From contig NC_079875.1 in NCBI RefSeq assembly GCF_029227915.1, forward strand, positions 3,534,001 through 3,598,000: a stretch of DNA of 64,000 bases, read 5' to 3'. The notes beneath the pieces were generated by a model, which searched no databases, had not been told where the DNA came from, and worked only from the letters and a program-made list of their open reading frames with translations. The stretch's first letter is position 1. Every line of letters starts with the position of its first letter. The translations under genes were made by a program, and so were the position numbers. This document shows, piece after piece, positions 48,501-58,969 of this stretch. The stretch is from Hydractinia symbiolongicarpus (lineage: Eukaryota > Cnidaria > Hydrozoa > Anthoathecata > Hydractiniidae).

Positions 48501-49521
48501 GAGTATAAACATATTTCTTAAGAACTGGCAGAACTGTGTCGAATGACGAGAAAACCACATAATCGTGTCCTTGGCACCACGTAAAGTATCGGATCTCGCT
48601 TTTCTCACATGCCCTTTCTGTGTACTTTTTCTCTCTTTAGCACCGTGTAAGAAGCAGCGTTCGCTCTTTCATCGTTCGAAATCGTTTGGTTGCCACACAT
48701 CACCACGACGGTTTTATGCAATCAAACGGCATCTGACAATGACGACAAACAACCATGACAAGTCCGAAAGTGGATCCGATAATCTTTGGAAATTTCATGG
48801 AGACGAGGTTAAATCGGAACCAAAAAGTGACGTAAGCACAACACCTATTGAAAGAAAGTTAAAAAGAAGAAATACTCTCTTATCAAATTTTACTGATGAT
48901 CTAAAGTCGCCTGAAAATAAACGGATTTTGAACGAGAAGAAAGATTCTGGATTCGAGGCTTTGGAATTTGTAAACGAGACAACCACGTGTCCGCGTAGAG
49001 GTATATTCTGCGCGCGCAACTCGTCTGAGACGAGCGGAACTAACACGCTTTCTTTCGAGTCGACGGAATGTGTGACCCGACAACATACGTTGAAGCGTCC
49101 TCTCAGTCCGGACAAGCGATTGACGAAAAGAATCCGGTTAGACGAAAACGACAAGGACGAAGATTTGTTGAGTTTGGATGACAAAACTCTATCATGCCAT
49201 CTCAATGTACCAAACCGTTCACTTTTTGTTTCTGAGACAACCTCTGATTGGTTAACGGAGATTGAAAAGGAACAAAAAGCTAATACGCCGAAGAGTTTAA
49301 CATTTCGCGATGCTTTCCTAGAATTATCTAGAACTCCTGCGTCTTGCTCAAAAAACTCGCCAACAATCGTAAAAGCTCTAGAACAAGCAATAACTGTATC
49401 GCCCTGTCTATCAGCTAGCAGCCTGGAATGCTTAGAAAACGCGCCGATACTTTCGCCTGTTGAGACGAAACAAACTTTTCGCCGACGAAGAATGTTGGCT
49501 CCGGAATACGAAACACAGTAG
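34431..49521 (+). CDS. TICRR: Treslin (TICRR/Sld3-related), DNA replication initiation factor
   Basis: Treslin links S-phase CDK to CMG helicase activation by binding TopBP1 and MTBP. Exons: 34431-35075, 35631-35865, 36056-36226, 36631-36689, 36761-36890, 38210-38348, 39839-40152, 40893-40957, 41434-41606, 41870-41930, 42259-42356, 42577-42661, 42925-43007, 43465-43653, 44508-44647, 46586-46687, 46785-46911, 47604-47668, 48641-49521. They sum to 3762 nt, giving 1253 aa. Seen: the N-terminal domain (MPSCPRIVFLID...; QWDRPELFSPAK near residue 125), the Sld3-like middle (FIDRIPNLLRDLYDEM), a basic linker, the CDK-site-like cluster VPVTPTYKRRHSES (exon 16) and SPLKELQSPCKKQRSLFHRS (exons 18-19), and a C-terminal LSASSLECLENAPILSP block similar to vertebrate Treslin. 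It is shorter than the ~1900-aa human protein. The intron after exon 7 appears to be GC-AG. Exon 9 is the weakest call: its phase fits but its homology is faint. Confidence 0.92.
37086..37490. repeat. ~204-bp tandem duplication in TICRR intron 5
   Basis: Two direct copies offset by 204 bp (about 37086-37287 and 37290-37490) are roughly 90% identical, sharing CTGCACAAAATGGTTGTGTT and TTTCAACACGGTTAACGACG. Noncoding. Confidence 0.9.
44889..45233. repeat. 21-bp minisatellite of 16 copies, each with a CRE-like TGACGTAA
   Basis: The unit is GTTTGTTTGACGTAAATACAC, 16 copies, nearly identical; two units carry an extra GTTT, one has AACGTAAA and one has TATGC. It lies in TICRR intron 15. The long open frames on both strands are an artefact of the 7-codon period. 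The TGACGTAA core resembles CRE/ATF or bZIP composite sites. Confidence 0.95.
45491..45559. repeat. AAT trinucleotide microsatellite
   Basis: An uninterrupted AAT run apart from one AGT interruption, in TICRR intron 15. Confidence 0.95.
47668..47775. repeat. 54-bp tandem duplication covering the TICRR exon 18 splice donor
   Basis: 47668-47721 is repeated at 47722-47775 with two substitutions. Both copies begin with TGTAAGTAGC, so the 5' splice site is present twice. Using the second donor would add 54 nt to exon 18, an in-frame length. Confidence 0.9.
47795..47880. repeat. Degenerate tRNA-like SINE fragment
   Basis: It shares GGGTTT..., GAATC-AGCTCGCTG and TTGTTAGCGAC landmarks with the copy at 5018-5105, and has a B-box-like GATTGAATCTA. 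Lies in TICRR intron 18. Confidence 0.35.
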
Positions 49522-50705
49522 GACACACGTAACCATAATAAGGAGAAAATTTTACTATATTACGCCTGTTTACGCCGGCATTTTACTTGCTTTATTTTTA
49601 AAATAGAACGGTCAAACTTTCCCAAACAAACACCTTAAAAGCTGATCTTTTGTACGCCACTTTGCGAACTTGAACGCCCTCCAGTGTGCGTTAAAATGAA
49701 TAACATCGATCGTAGCCAACTATTCTCGCATTTGGTAACCTAATATATAGCAAGATTAACAAAGTTTTATCGAAGATGAAAAATAATACAATATATTTGC
49801 TTTTGTTTTTGCTGTGCTGACGTATAGTGGTGCAGCACGCCTGATGGTGTTCGAAGTAAATTGTCCACCGTCCCAAAGTTGAGGTATCCCTGTTTTGCTA
49901 CCTCTTAAAATAAGCTAGATTGACAAAAAAAATCAAAACCAAATGTTTTGGTATCCTTTTAGTTAAAACTTCCGGGACATGAAAATTTTCACAATGTATT
50001 TATACGCAAATATGTTTTTATTTGAATTTTTGCGCCTGTAAAAGGCAACATAATCCGATGGAACTGCAGTGAAAGATAATCATAAAATAACCATAAATGT
50101 TTGATATATAAAAAATTTTTTGTCCTACAAAAGAAATTGCAGAATAAATAAATAAGAAATAAGATCTAATAAACATTTACCTTCCGCAAAATACATCGCC
50201 AAAATATACAAAATCAACATGAAAACGAGGTTAGTTTGGAGAGACAATTCTATCAATCAAACATTTTCAAAATTTTTGCAGGTTCTAAATTATTTTGGCA
50301 AAAAAATTAACTTTTGAAGCTTTTTACTTTTTTTAAATTCTTTATAGAATGTTTTTTTGACACTTAAAGAAAATTATAAGAATATAATCCTGTTTGCCTG
50401 TTACGAAAACAGACACCACACTCTGTGTTGTTATAAGAGATTCATCCATCCATAGATTTGATTCATAGTACTTCTCACAATAGATATTGCGGTTTACGAA
50501 GTATTAGTGAAATCAAGCACGCTGTGTAAGATGAAGATGATCACAATGAATTGATATTAAGAATGAATAGAATAATTTTTAGTGACCATCAGAAAAGAAA
50601 CAAAACAAGATGATGTAATCGAAATAGTTTTTCAACGAAACAAGCCTCTTGATCAATATCAAAGAAAGTAGGATTTTTCTCAAGCCGTTTATATCATAAC
50701 TCGAT
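49522..50705. other. Intergenic region between TICRR and the fibrinogen-domain gene
   Basis: No gene was recognised. A possible TICRR poly(A) signal AATAAATAAATAA lies near 50144-50156, more than 600 nt past the stop. The start of the next gene is preceded by AT-rich sequence. Confidence 0.4.
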
Positions 50706-51695
50706 ATGACGTTTTATACTCTAATGCTAATATTGTTTGGAGCCGTGCAGAAATGCTTTGCACAAGCATGCAGCAGAGAAAGGATGATTATTCTTTCCCA
50801 ATTTTACCAAAGTATGCTATAACTCCCCCCCCCCCCCTTTCCAATGCAATATGTAGAGAATTGTATTGGGCGATGTCGAGAGACAGAAGCATATAAATCT
50901 TGTGGTTTTACAAAACAGGATGTCATTACTTTCTGTCACCTGCTTCGTACAGATCGTTATAAATTGCCACAACCCACACCTCACAATCCAACTATAATCT
51001 CGTATTACGAAGCCAAATCATGCAACCAGTATGATAAAGATCTTGTGAAGTATTCAGTTCCACATGCTAAAGATTGTAAGGATGTGTATAAGAGAGGATT
51101 TACCGAAACTGGTGTGTATAAAGTAGGTGAATTCTACAAATATTGTGAAATGAACTATCTTGGTGGTGGATGGACAGTCGTAGAGAAGCGCTTTAACGGC
51201 GCCGTTAACTTTACCAGAACTTGGAACGCCTACAGAGAAGGGTTTGGTAACTTGAGAAACGAGTTTTGGTTAGGAAATGAGTACTTACATCTACTTACTA
51301 AAGATACGGAAAACGAAGTATTGTTTATCTTGAAGAAATTCAACGATGTTACAGAATACATGGCGTTGTATGATGGTTTTAGTGTAGATGATGAATCAAC
51401 TAGATACAAATTGACGACCGGAACATACACAGAGGATGGAATCGCATCTCCTGCTGGAGACAGCTTCTCCTACCATGATGGTGAAGATTTTAACACTTTT
51501 GACAGCGACAATGCACTTTTATGTGCACAAAGATTTAGCGCTTGGTGGACGAAAGCCTGTCATTTTACCTCGTTAAATGGGGTATACTCAACTAACGGAT
51601 CGTGCCAAAGTGGAAAGTGCATTCACTTGCATCCTTTTTTACCACATGGAAAGTCTCTTGAAGAAGCAACCATGATGGTACGGAAGAAAAATTAA
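50706..51695 (+). CDS. Secreted fibrinogen C-terminal domain (FReD) lectin-like protein
   Basis: Fibrinogen-related proteins of the ficolin/tachylectin/tenascin type bind glycans or partners outside the cell, often in innate recognition. The main frame (50844-51695) contains the FReD core: VPHAKDCKDVYKRGF, GGGWTVVEKRFNGAVNFTRTW, YREGFGNLRNEFWLGNE, the calcium-loop-like FDSDN, CAQRFSAWWTKACH and LNGVY, ending in TMMVRKKN. The N-terminal ~90 aa is Cys-rich. An upstream ATG at 50706 in the same frame encodes a hydrophobic leader (MTFYTLMLILFGAVQKCFAQ), but a TAA at 50820-50822 interrupts it. A 45-nt intron at 50812-50856 (GTATGC...TGTAG) would remove the stop and keep phase, giving a complete secreted protein; I prefer this model. 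A 13-C run (50825-50837) lies inside it, so a length error or polymorphism there must be kept in mind. Confidence 0.85.
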
Positions 51696-54237
51696 ATAAT
51701 CAAGAGTAAATATTTGCCTTAAGCCAGATTTCCACTTAAAAAAGATACGCGTATCGTAGCGATATCAGTTGATGTGATTAAACCAATAATATATTGGTCG
51801 AATTGTTTATTACTAAAGTACTTGTCAAGAATGTTTTATCTCTGACAAATTATACTTAGTACTTAAATTCGCACCATGTAAATTGTGTGCTATTTTTGCG
51901 AATTGTTGGTCCGATTGTTTAAATTGGGCATTGTTTACATAAAAGAGTATAATTAGAATGTGAAATAATTTTTAACTACTTTAGGGGGTTTAATTTCACA
52001 AATTTTATAATTTTTTGTTAGTTCCTGCGAAATTATTTTGTGAGTTTTTTCTTAGCTCCACGAAAATTATTAAAAATTGCATAATTAAGACCTGAATTTT
52101 AACTTACGCGTTCTTTAGGGAACGTCTGAACGTCTTCTTCATTAAAAGGTCCTAAAAACAGTATAAGTTGTAAAAATGCATTCAATACACCTTTCCCGAG
52201 ACCATGAGTCATACTTTTTTTTAAAACTCGTAAAATATGAATACCATATTTGAATTCAGCATGTTTTGTTTAATTTATGTGTAAAAGTTTAACTTTATAC
52301 GCCAACAGAAAGTACTATTTTGAGGAGATATATATCACAGTTAAAGTCTTCTTAATGGTCAAGTTACCATGTCCCGCCTCGTTTTCAAAAAGAGGTTGCA
52401 CATGCCACAAATCTTTAAATTAGAATAGCAGGTTGTTTACTTGCTGCATAGTTTTGAAATTTTCTTTGTTTATGACATTTTTGATAAGGAATTCAAATCT
52501 GTTGTCCGTTTTTCATCAGAAAAAGTTGCAGCACATCAAAAGAATAAGTCTCGGGAAAGGTGTATTTCTTTTTTTGAGAAGCAAAATATTAGGACTTGTT
52601 ACTTTCGGCTTCGTGCTACTAAGAATGATATTTTTATACTGTATAATTTCTTAATTATAAGATTCCAACAATTTTATTAAAATCTAGCACACTCTCGATT
52701 AGACATAGAGGACCATACCTTTGGAATACTTTTTTATCTAATGCAATTAAACCACACAAAACCCTTAAGTTTTTTACGAGGAGTGTAAAAAAAATTCATT
52801 AACGACGGAACTTATAGACATTTGTAAATATTTTAGATACACACTCTCAAAGACCTTTGTAGATTATACTAATCATTTTTTAATATATATAATTATAATA
52901 GTTTGATATTTATTTCAACTCTTATCTTTTTTGCTTAAAAAGCGGGGCTTGGTGATAAGGCAACTTGTGCCTTCTTTTTGCTCCAGCCATTTAAAGAAGT
53001 CCTGTAACATTTATATGACGGTAAAATATATACCTATCATGCTGTAGTTAAATTTAATTCTCGCCAAAATTGATTCCATGAAGTTAAATATGTGATATAC
53101 AAAAACTACGATTAAACTTTCGACAATCTGCAAAAACAGTTTTCGGTCTCCTTCTTCTTGCTACTTTTCTCCCTTGTAAGAAACACGAGACTTTTAACTA
53201 CTGTCTTGCAAAATTGAGAAAATTTGTAAGTTAGTGAATAAACAGAATTTGCTGAAAAGCATTGTGAGTGTATAAAACAGTATTCAAATAAATTTTCTGC
53301 TCAACTCAAAAGTTTTTTAAACGTAATTCTATGACAATGTAGTCTGTGTTTTCGGTAGTTCTAGAGAAATAGTTCGCCGCCATTATAGAAAGTACCCGTG
53401 TCGGGGTTGTTTGTGACATTTTTATTTACCAATTACATTTTTAGTTCAAATGATGTAGCTGTAATTTTTTTCGAGTCTCTATTTTTCCCCATCCTTAACT
53501 CGATATAGTTTGACCCTACTTTATATCGCATATCGTGTGTTATGTTATAGCACGGTTATAACATCGCACAGACAAAATGTGGGTTTTGTAACAAGAGATG
53601 AAAAGAGTTTTTGTTGTAGTTCCTTTGATTTTCTATAACGTCAACGTTCATTCGTTGGTTTTTCGTCGCTCATAATTTTTGTCCCCCTCACGACTTTTAA
53701 AGTAACATGAGGCTCAATTAGTTTAAAAATAAAAAATAGAAAAAACCAAGCATTATAAAACGAACAACAGATACGAAAAAAACTTAAACTGAATGTGACA
53801 ATTGATTTGTGCACCAGCGAACACATGAATGTGATAATCAAAAGCAACAGTTGATCTTGGAAAGAGAAAAAACTTAACAATTAAAAAAGTATATCAAGCC
53901 TTAGCCAAATTTTTTATCCTTTTTTGAGAATGCATGTCTTTAAGTAATACAAGAGTAGTTTTCATACCTGTTGTATAGTCTGTATTTTATCTTCAACTTT
54001 ATATTCTATTCTGTTTCTGGAAAAAGAAGACGTGTTTCTTTGTTCTTTGTGAACTATACTTTATCCCTTAGAAGCAATGTCATTGAGTAATTTCATTTCT
54101 ATAACCTTTCGCCGTACCGCTCGAACCGCTTTCTGTAATGTGGCTGGCTTCCGCAAATAATTGTACCAAAGGTAACAAATAATATTAAACTCGTGTTGCT
54201 TTTCATCCTTTTCTACCTCACATTTATATTGCCGTCT

Positions 54238-54618
54238 CAGGGGCGGCGCCAGAATTTCCATAGTGTGGGGGGAGGGAGCTTAGACATAGTGGGAGACTTT
54301 GAGATTTTAGTGCCAATCAACGAGCGAAGCGAGTTGCCGCAACAGTAGGGTCCAGGGCGCGCTGTAACCCCCTGGTGGGGTCCGCCAACGCAATTTAAGA
54401 GTGCTAAAACACGTAAAACGGCTATTTCGGCCCTGCTTGTTACGTACTGATTGCATTGGTATGTGTCACTGCATTACAAATTGCATTATCTAGTGAGATA
54501 GCCTACAGACTCTCTGGTTGAATAACATCAATTTTGATGCAGTATTAGAGACACGTATTGATAGAAAATAAAAAATATTACTTAGCAAAAAAAGCCCCCC
54601 CTAGTGGCGCCGCCCCTG
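54238..54618. mobile_element. hAT-type MITE (381 bp)
   Basis: The terminal inverted repeats CAGGGGCGGCGCCA (54238-54251) and TGGCGCCGCCCCTG (54605-54618) are perfect over 14 bp, and the CAGGGGCGG start is characteristic of hAT termini. The interior includes GAGCGAAGCGAGTTGCCG and a G/C-rich block, unlike the AT-rich surroundings. No intact 8-bp target duplication was found. Its ends resemble those of the larger element at 26930-30395. Confidence 0.75.
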
Positions 54619-55148
54619 AGTGTGAATGTCAAAAAGGAGGATGGGTTTTTTCAACAAAGATGAAAACTAGATATTTGAATTCAAAAGAAAGAAGTATAGT
54701 GCAAAGAAGTTGTTTACTGGCATTTCTAAGTTTTTTGGCTGGCTCTTCCACTTCTCCATCTACCATCTTTATACGAAAAAATTATTAACAAAGAAAGGGA
54801 AAGATTTCTCCGTGGTGCGTAAATTATAAAAACGTTGCTGTAAGAATTAACACTGCGTTGGAGATAAACGAAAGTTGGAAATATCTTGTGCAAAAGCTAC
54901 TTCGGATTAATTCTTTCTTGACGTCACGGTATTAATCCGGCTTTGAATGTTTGTTGACAAGCTAAATCGTGACGCCACAAAATATTATTTCCATTTTAAA
55001 TCCAGTTAAAATTATTAAAATACCATGCAAAAACGTACGTTTTATATTTATTCAGTACAACAGATCAAAAAAGGAGCGCCCGCCAATACAAAATCATTTT
55101 TCGTCACAACACCTAGTTTTTCATCATAGATACTTTTGGAAATAAAAT

Positions 55149-55272
55149 TGCCGACCTCGTTCCCAGGGTTTTTTAATTATTTCACAGGAGGGTTGAAACC
55201 TTCTTTAGCTTCCGTTGCATAAAATCCCTAAGAAGCCTTTTAAATAGAACAAAGGCCTGGAAATGAGGTTGC
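55149..55272. mobile_element. Foldback with ACCTCGTTCCCAGGG-type ends
   Basis: ACCTCGTTCCCAGGGTTTTTT at the left is the imperfect inverse of GGCCTGGAAATGAGGTTGC at the right, with ~85 bp between. Same terminal motif as 22544-22624 and 23091-23166. Confidence 0.55.
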
Positions 55273-55790
55273 ACGTAACATTTTTTTCAAACTGAAAGAA
55301 TTTTTGATCAGTTACAGGATTAACACTACTTTCACAACTCTTCTTTCACCGTAGATTATCTGTCAATTAAAGTTTTAAATTTTGTCACCTCGTATCCTTA
55401 AATTTGTTTATGATGATTTCCACGCAACGTTCACACGGCTGTGCATATGTATGCCAGACATGATTTTTTTATTTTTTATTAGCAGCTAGTTCCATGAAAA
55501 AATCGACTTACGCAGATAAACAGTTAAAAGCCATTTTATTTAAAAAATTTTGACGTCAAAAAATATCAGTAAACTGAGGTTATCTAAAAACCACTTGATT
55601 TAATTTACGAACCTATCCACGTTTCGAATTTATTGCGTCGTAATTATTTATCGTAACATTAAGCTATAAGGGTTTTCAGGGTGAAAAAAATGGGGTTCAC
55701 AGGTCACGACTCTACACGTCCTACATAAAACTTTTTAGCAAGAAAAATTTAATTTATCTACATAAATATACATGCTACAAAAAAATGATC

Positions 55791-55796
55791 TTTATT
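55791..55796 (-). promoter_or_regulatory. Poly(A) signal AATAAA for MRPS11
   Basis: On the minus strand the hexamer lies only 7 nt beyond the MRPS11 stop, implying a very short 3' UTR if used. Confidence 0.5.
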
Positions 55797-55802
55797 GAAA
55801 TG

Positions 55803-58800
55803 TTATAATCGTCTTTGCTTTTTTGGTTTTGGACCATTATGTGGAATAGGCGTGACGTCAGTGACAGAAACAATATCCAGACCTCCTGCTACCAAGCCTT
55901 TGACTGCTTCCTGAAGATAAATAAAAACATAAAATTCTTATTGGAATATTCCACTCCTTTTCTTTCTTTAACGAAAAGTTTATTCTAAAAAGTTATTCGG
56001 CGCGCTAAGCTACCCTTTTTAAACCATATGAGCGCCCAACTACATCCTATAGAGAGCTTTAGCCGCCCCCTTTCCCCTAAGTATAATCTTGCCACTCCCA
56101 CCTCCATTAAGCCTTTCCTTAGTTTCTATAAATAAAATACCGTATTTACTCTAGAATTCCTCCTGTAGTAAGCCTGCCTTTGTTTATAAGCTTGAATCGC
56201 TCTTCCCGCAGAAGGAATAATAGTATAAATATGGGAACCGTCCGATACTTATCCAAACAACTAGCCAATGAGACAAAAAGTATTTAGCGCTGTTGTGAGA
56301 CATATTTACCAAACGTCCTGGTCCCATTCCTTTAACCTTTACACGAACTCTACTCACACCAAGATCTTCAGCTCTCTATAAAAATAAAGAAAAAGAGTTG
56401 CGAAGACAAGCATGTTTATTGTTGATTATTCTGTGTTAGTCCTTAGATTCCCCACTTAAATATTACTTGCGAACCAATTTATCAAATTTTATGTGTGTTC
56501 CTTTTATGCTTGTTCATTGTTAGATTCTCGCATTTTTTTTTATTCTAACTATGGATTTTAATATTAGTAATAAAATTTATATCACCATTTCTTATGATAC
56601 CACCAAAAAATTGCATATTGTTTTAAAATTAGACCATGAAAAATTATATATTGCATCCCGTCCTCAAGTACATTTGCTTATTCTTAAAATACATTTTTTT
56701 AAAAAAAAGACAATACAGCGATACCTACCAACTTGATTTGTTTTAGGGCATGTTTATACGGTTGGAGAAAAGTTAATAATATATTCATCTAACAAGGAAC
56801 ACCCAACTTTAATCGATCACTCCCCATTGATAATAACAAAACTGTGTATAGCATTTGTTTCAAAACAGATGAATCATGGTGGGCGACTTACCTTTGCTAA
56901 AGCTTCCCCTGCAATTTTGCCAGCATAGTTAGTTCCTCTTTTAGCGTTTTTAAATCCTTCGATGCCCTAAAATAATGGAATTCTCAAAAGCAATTGCATT
57001 AGTCAGTATGAGGAAGGGACATATTTGTTTGTTTGGTTGCTAAGGTGATAAAACCGACTTACTGCGGATGTCCATGTGGCCATTATTCCTGCAGAGAAAG
57101 AAAAGAAAGCTGCAATACATACATAAATAGCTGATTCTATAAAGTTTGTAAATATTGTTACCCAAAAATATAATAAAATATTTTTAATTAATTTGTACCA
57201 ATAGGTTTTTATAAACCCAATTTCAACGTTATTTAGAAATTCACCAGAGGCCTATGTAACCAATCTTGTGCTAGATAATATTTAGGCTTAGATAGGGGGG
57301 AATTTCTTACACATACTAATCATATTGTCCAGCCTTGATTACATAAACCTTTCTTGTGTTACGGTTATTTTAAGTAGACTTTTATAATTTTTTATACGCA
57401 AAACTTAATGTACACCACTATACTATCTGAACTTATCTTGTGTAGATATACCTTTAGGTTTGTGAATCTTCTTTTAAAGACAAAAACGGGACCCTTTGAT
57501 CTTATCTTATGAGGCAACTTTGAAGCTTTTGTTTTGCAATAAGCATAATGTTAGCATACTTGTCTTCTTTCAATAAGCATATTCCAGTCTGATTTTAATT
57601 ATCACTTTTTTACATAAAAAATAAAAGTGTTGTGAGGCTATTTTTGTTTGCAACCTGGAAAACCTATTCACAGCTGTATGACAGATAAAAGAGATTTTAA
57701 TTTTGCATTTAATTTTGTATATTAAATATTTCCTGACCAAAGTCGTAACTCGAAAAACGGCTCCTGCAAAATATTCTGCATGTATTTAAAGTTTGTTGGC
57801 TTCCTCATTTTCAAATATATTATGATTAATCAACTTTTTTGCCTTACATTCGTGGAACTTAATTTTGTGAAATGGCATGGAAGAAAGGGGCAACATTCTC
57901 TGTTCAATTGCGATTTTGTGAACCTAACGTACTTATATATTAACTGTTTATGTACAGTTATCCACGTTAGCTCTTTCTCTCAATTTAGGACACTGTGAAA
58001 TCCACAATTTTAACGCTATTAGTTCGATTGTTCTGTCAGTGTGTTTGAATCACCTCTGATATTTATTGCCCTAATTCCTTTCCTGAATAAAAGCTTTTTA
58101 TTCAAAATGTATATGATTATATCTCATTGCATATGATTGGATAAAAATCAGGCAATGAGAACTCTTAAGATTCTATGTTAATAATAAGCGGTATATATAA
58201 AAAGAGTCAGTAAAATACAATAAAAGAGCAAAAGATTCTTTTATTTATAGACTACTGGTATGCACCTATGTGACAGAAAATAAAATTTACCTTTGTGGTC
58301 AGTTAAATATACGAGAGTGTTGTTGTAGGTAGCTTTCACTAAGATGATTGGTAGATCTGGAAACTGAACTGAGGGAGAAGACTTCAGTTCAGCAGTTACT
58401 TGCGGTACTTTTGGTTGTGCTTTCTTTTTTTCGCTTTCTCTGTAAAAATTAAATGCAGCATAATGCGATCGCAAGAAAATCAAAGTCATAAAAACAAAAG
58501 GTCTTTCATTGAAGACAACATTTCAATTTCAGCATCCTAACAATAGATTCTCGAGGCTTAATCTTACGTGGTAAAACTTGCACGATAATCGCCTGAATAT
58601 GTTAACACTTGCATAAAGTAATACGCAAACAAGATAAGAAGAAATATTTTTCTACTTCTATATAATTTCTAAAGTCAAAACACATATAGGATCAACTGCA
58701 TCATCAAAAACAATTTGAAACATATAATGACATATAAAGACGTGAATTAATAGATTACCCCATAGTAAATAAAATAGCAAGAATTCAAATGAATATGCCT

Positions 58801-58969
58801 GAACTGTTGCCAGGTACCAAGCCTAATATTGAAAAAAACAATTAGGAACTTACTTGGGTGGAAATCTCTTGCCCATCATGATGTTACATGCAGCTGTGAA
58901 TACAGGTCTTGTCATTAGTGATTGGTATTGGCATAATGCCTTCACCAAAGTATGTTGCAGTGTGGCCAT
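55803..58969 (-). CDS. MRPS11: Mitochondrial small-subunit ribosomal protein uS11m
   Basis: This protein belongs to the platform of the mitochondrial 28S ribosomal subunit. Exons on the minus strand, 5' to 3': 58969-58854, 58439-58291, 57088-57063 (26 nt), 56966-56892, 56375-56310, 55910-55803. They sum to 540 nt, giving 179 aa, close to vertebrate MRPS11. Exon 1 encodes a leader (MATLQHTLVKALCQYQSLMT) lacking acidic residues, consistent with mitochondrial import. Exon 2 ends in KATYNNTLVYLTDHKG, the start of the uS11 fold. Exon 4 has GFKNAKRGTNYAGKIAGEALAK, exon 5 RVRVKVKGMGPGRL, and exon 6 GGLDIVSVTDVTPIPHNG followed by a basic KPKKQRRL tail, the family's rRNA-binding C terminus. Exon phases all match. 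The 26-nt microexon is supported by exact phase and by the continuity GIMATWTSAGIEG. Confidence 0.95.

Larger units (their letters stand above)
51696..55802. other. 4-kb intergenic region with MITE insertions
   Basis: No supported gene. It holds the hAT-type MITE at 54238-54618 and the foldback at 55149-55272. The short frames near 52433-52680 and 54061-54261 have no recognisable family. Confidence 0.5.

Noticed and set aside
48795-49526. 243-codon minus-strand frame
   Set aside because: Antisense to the last TICRR exon, whose phase and C-terminal similarity support the plus strand.
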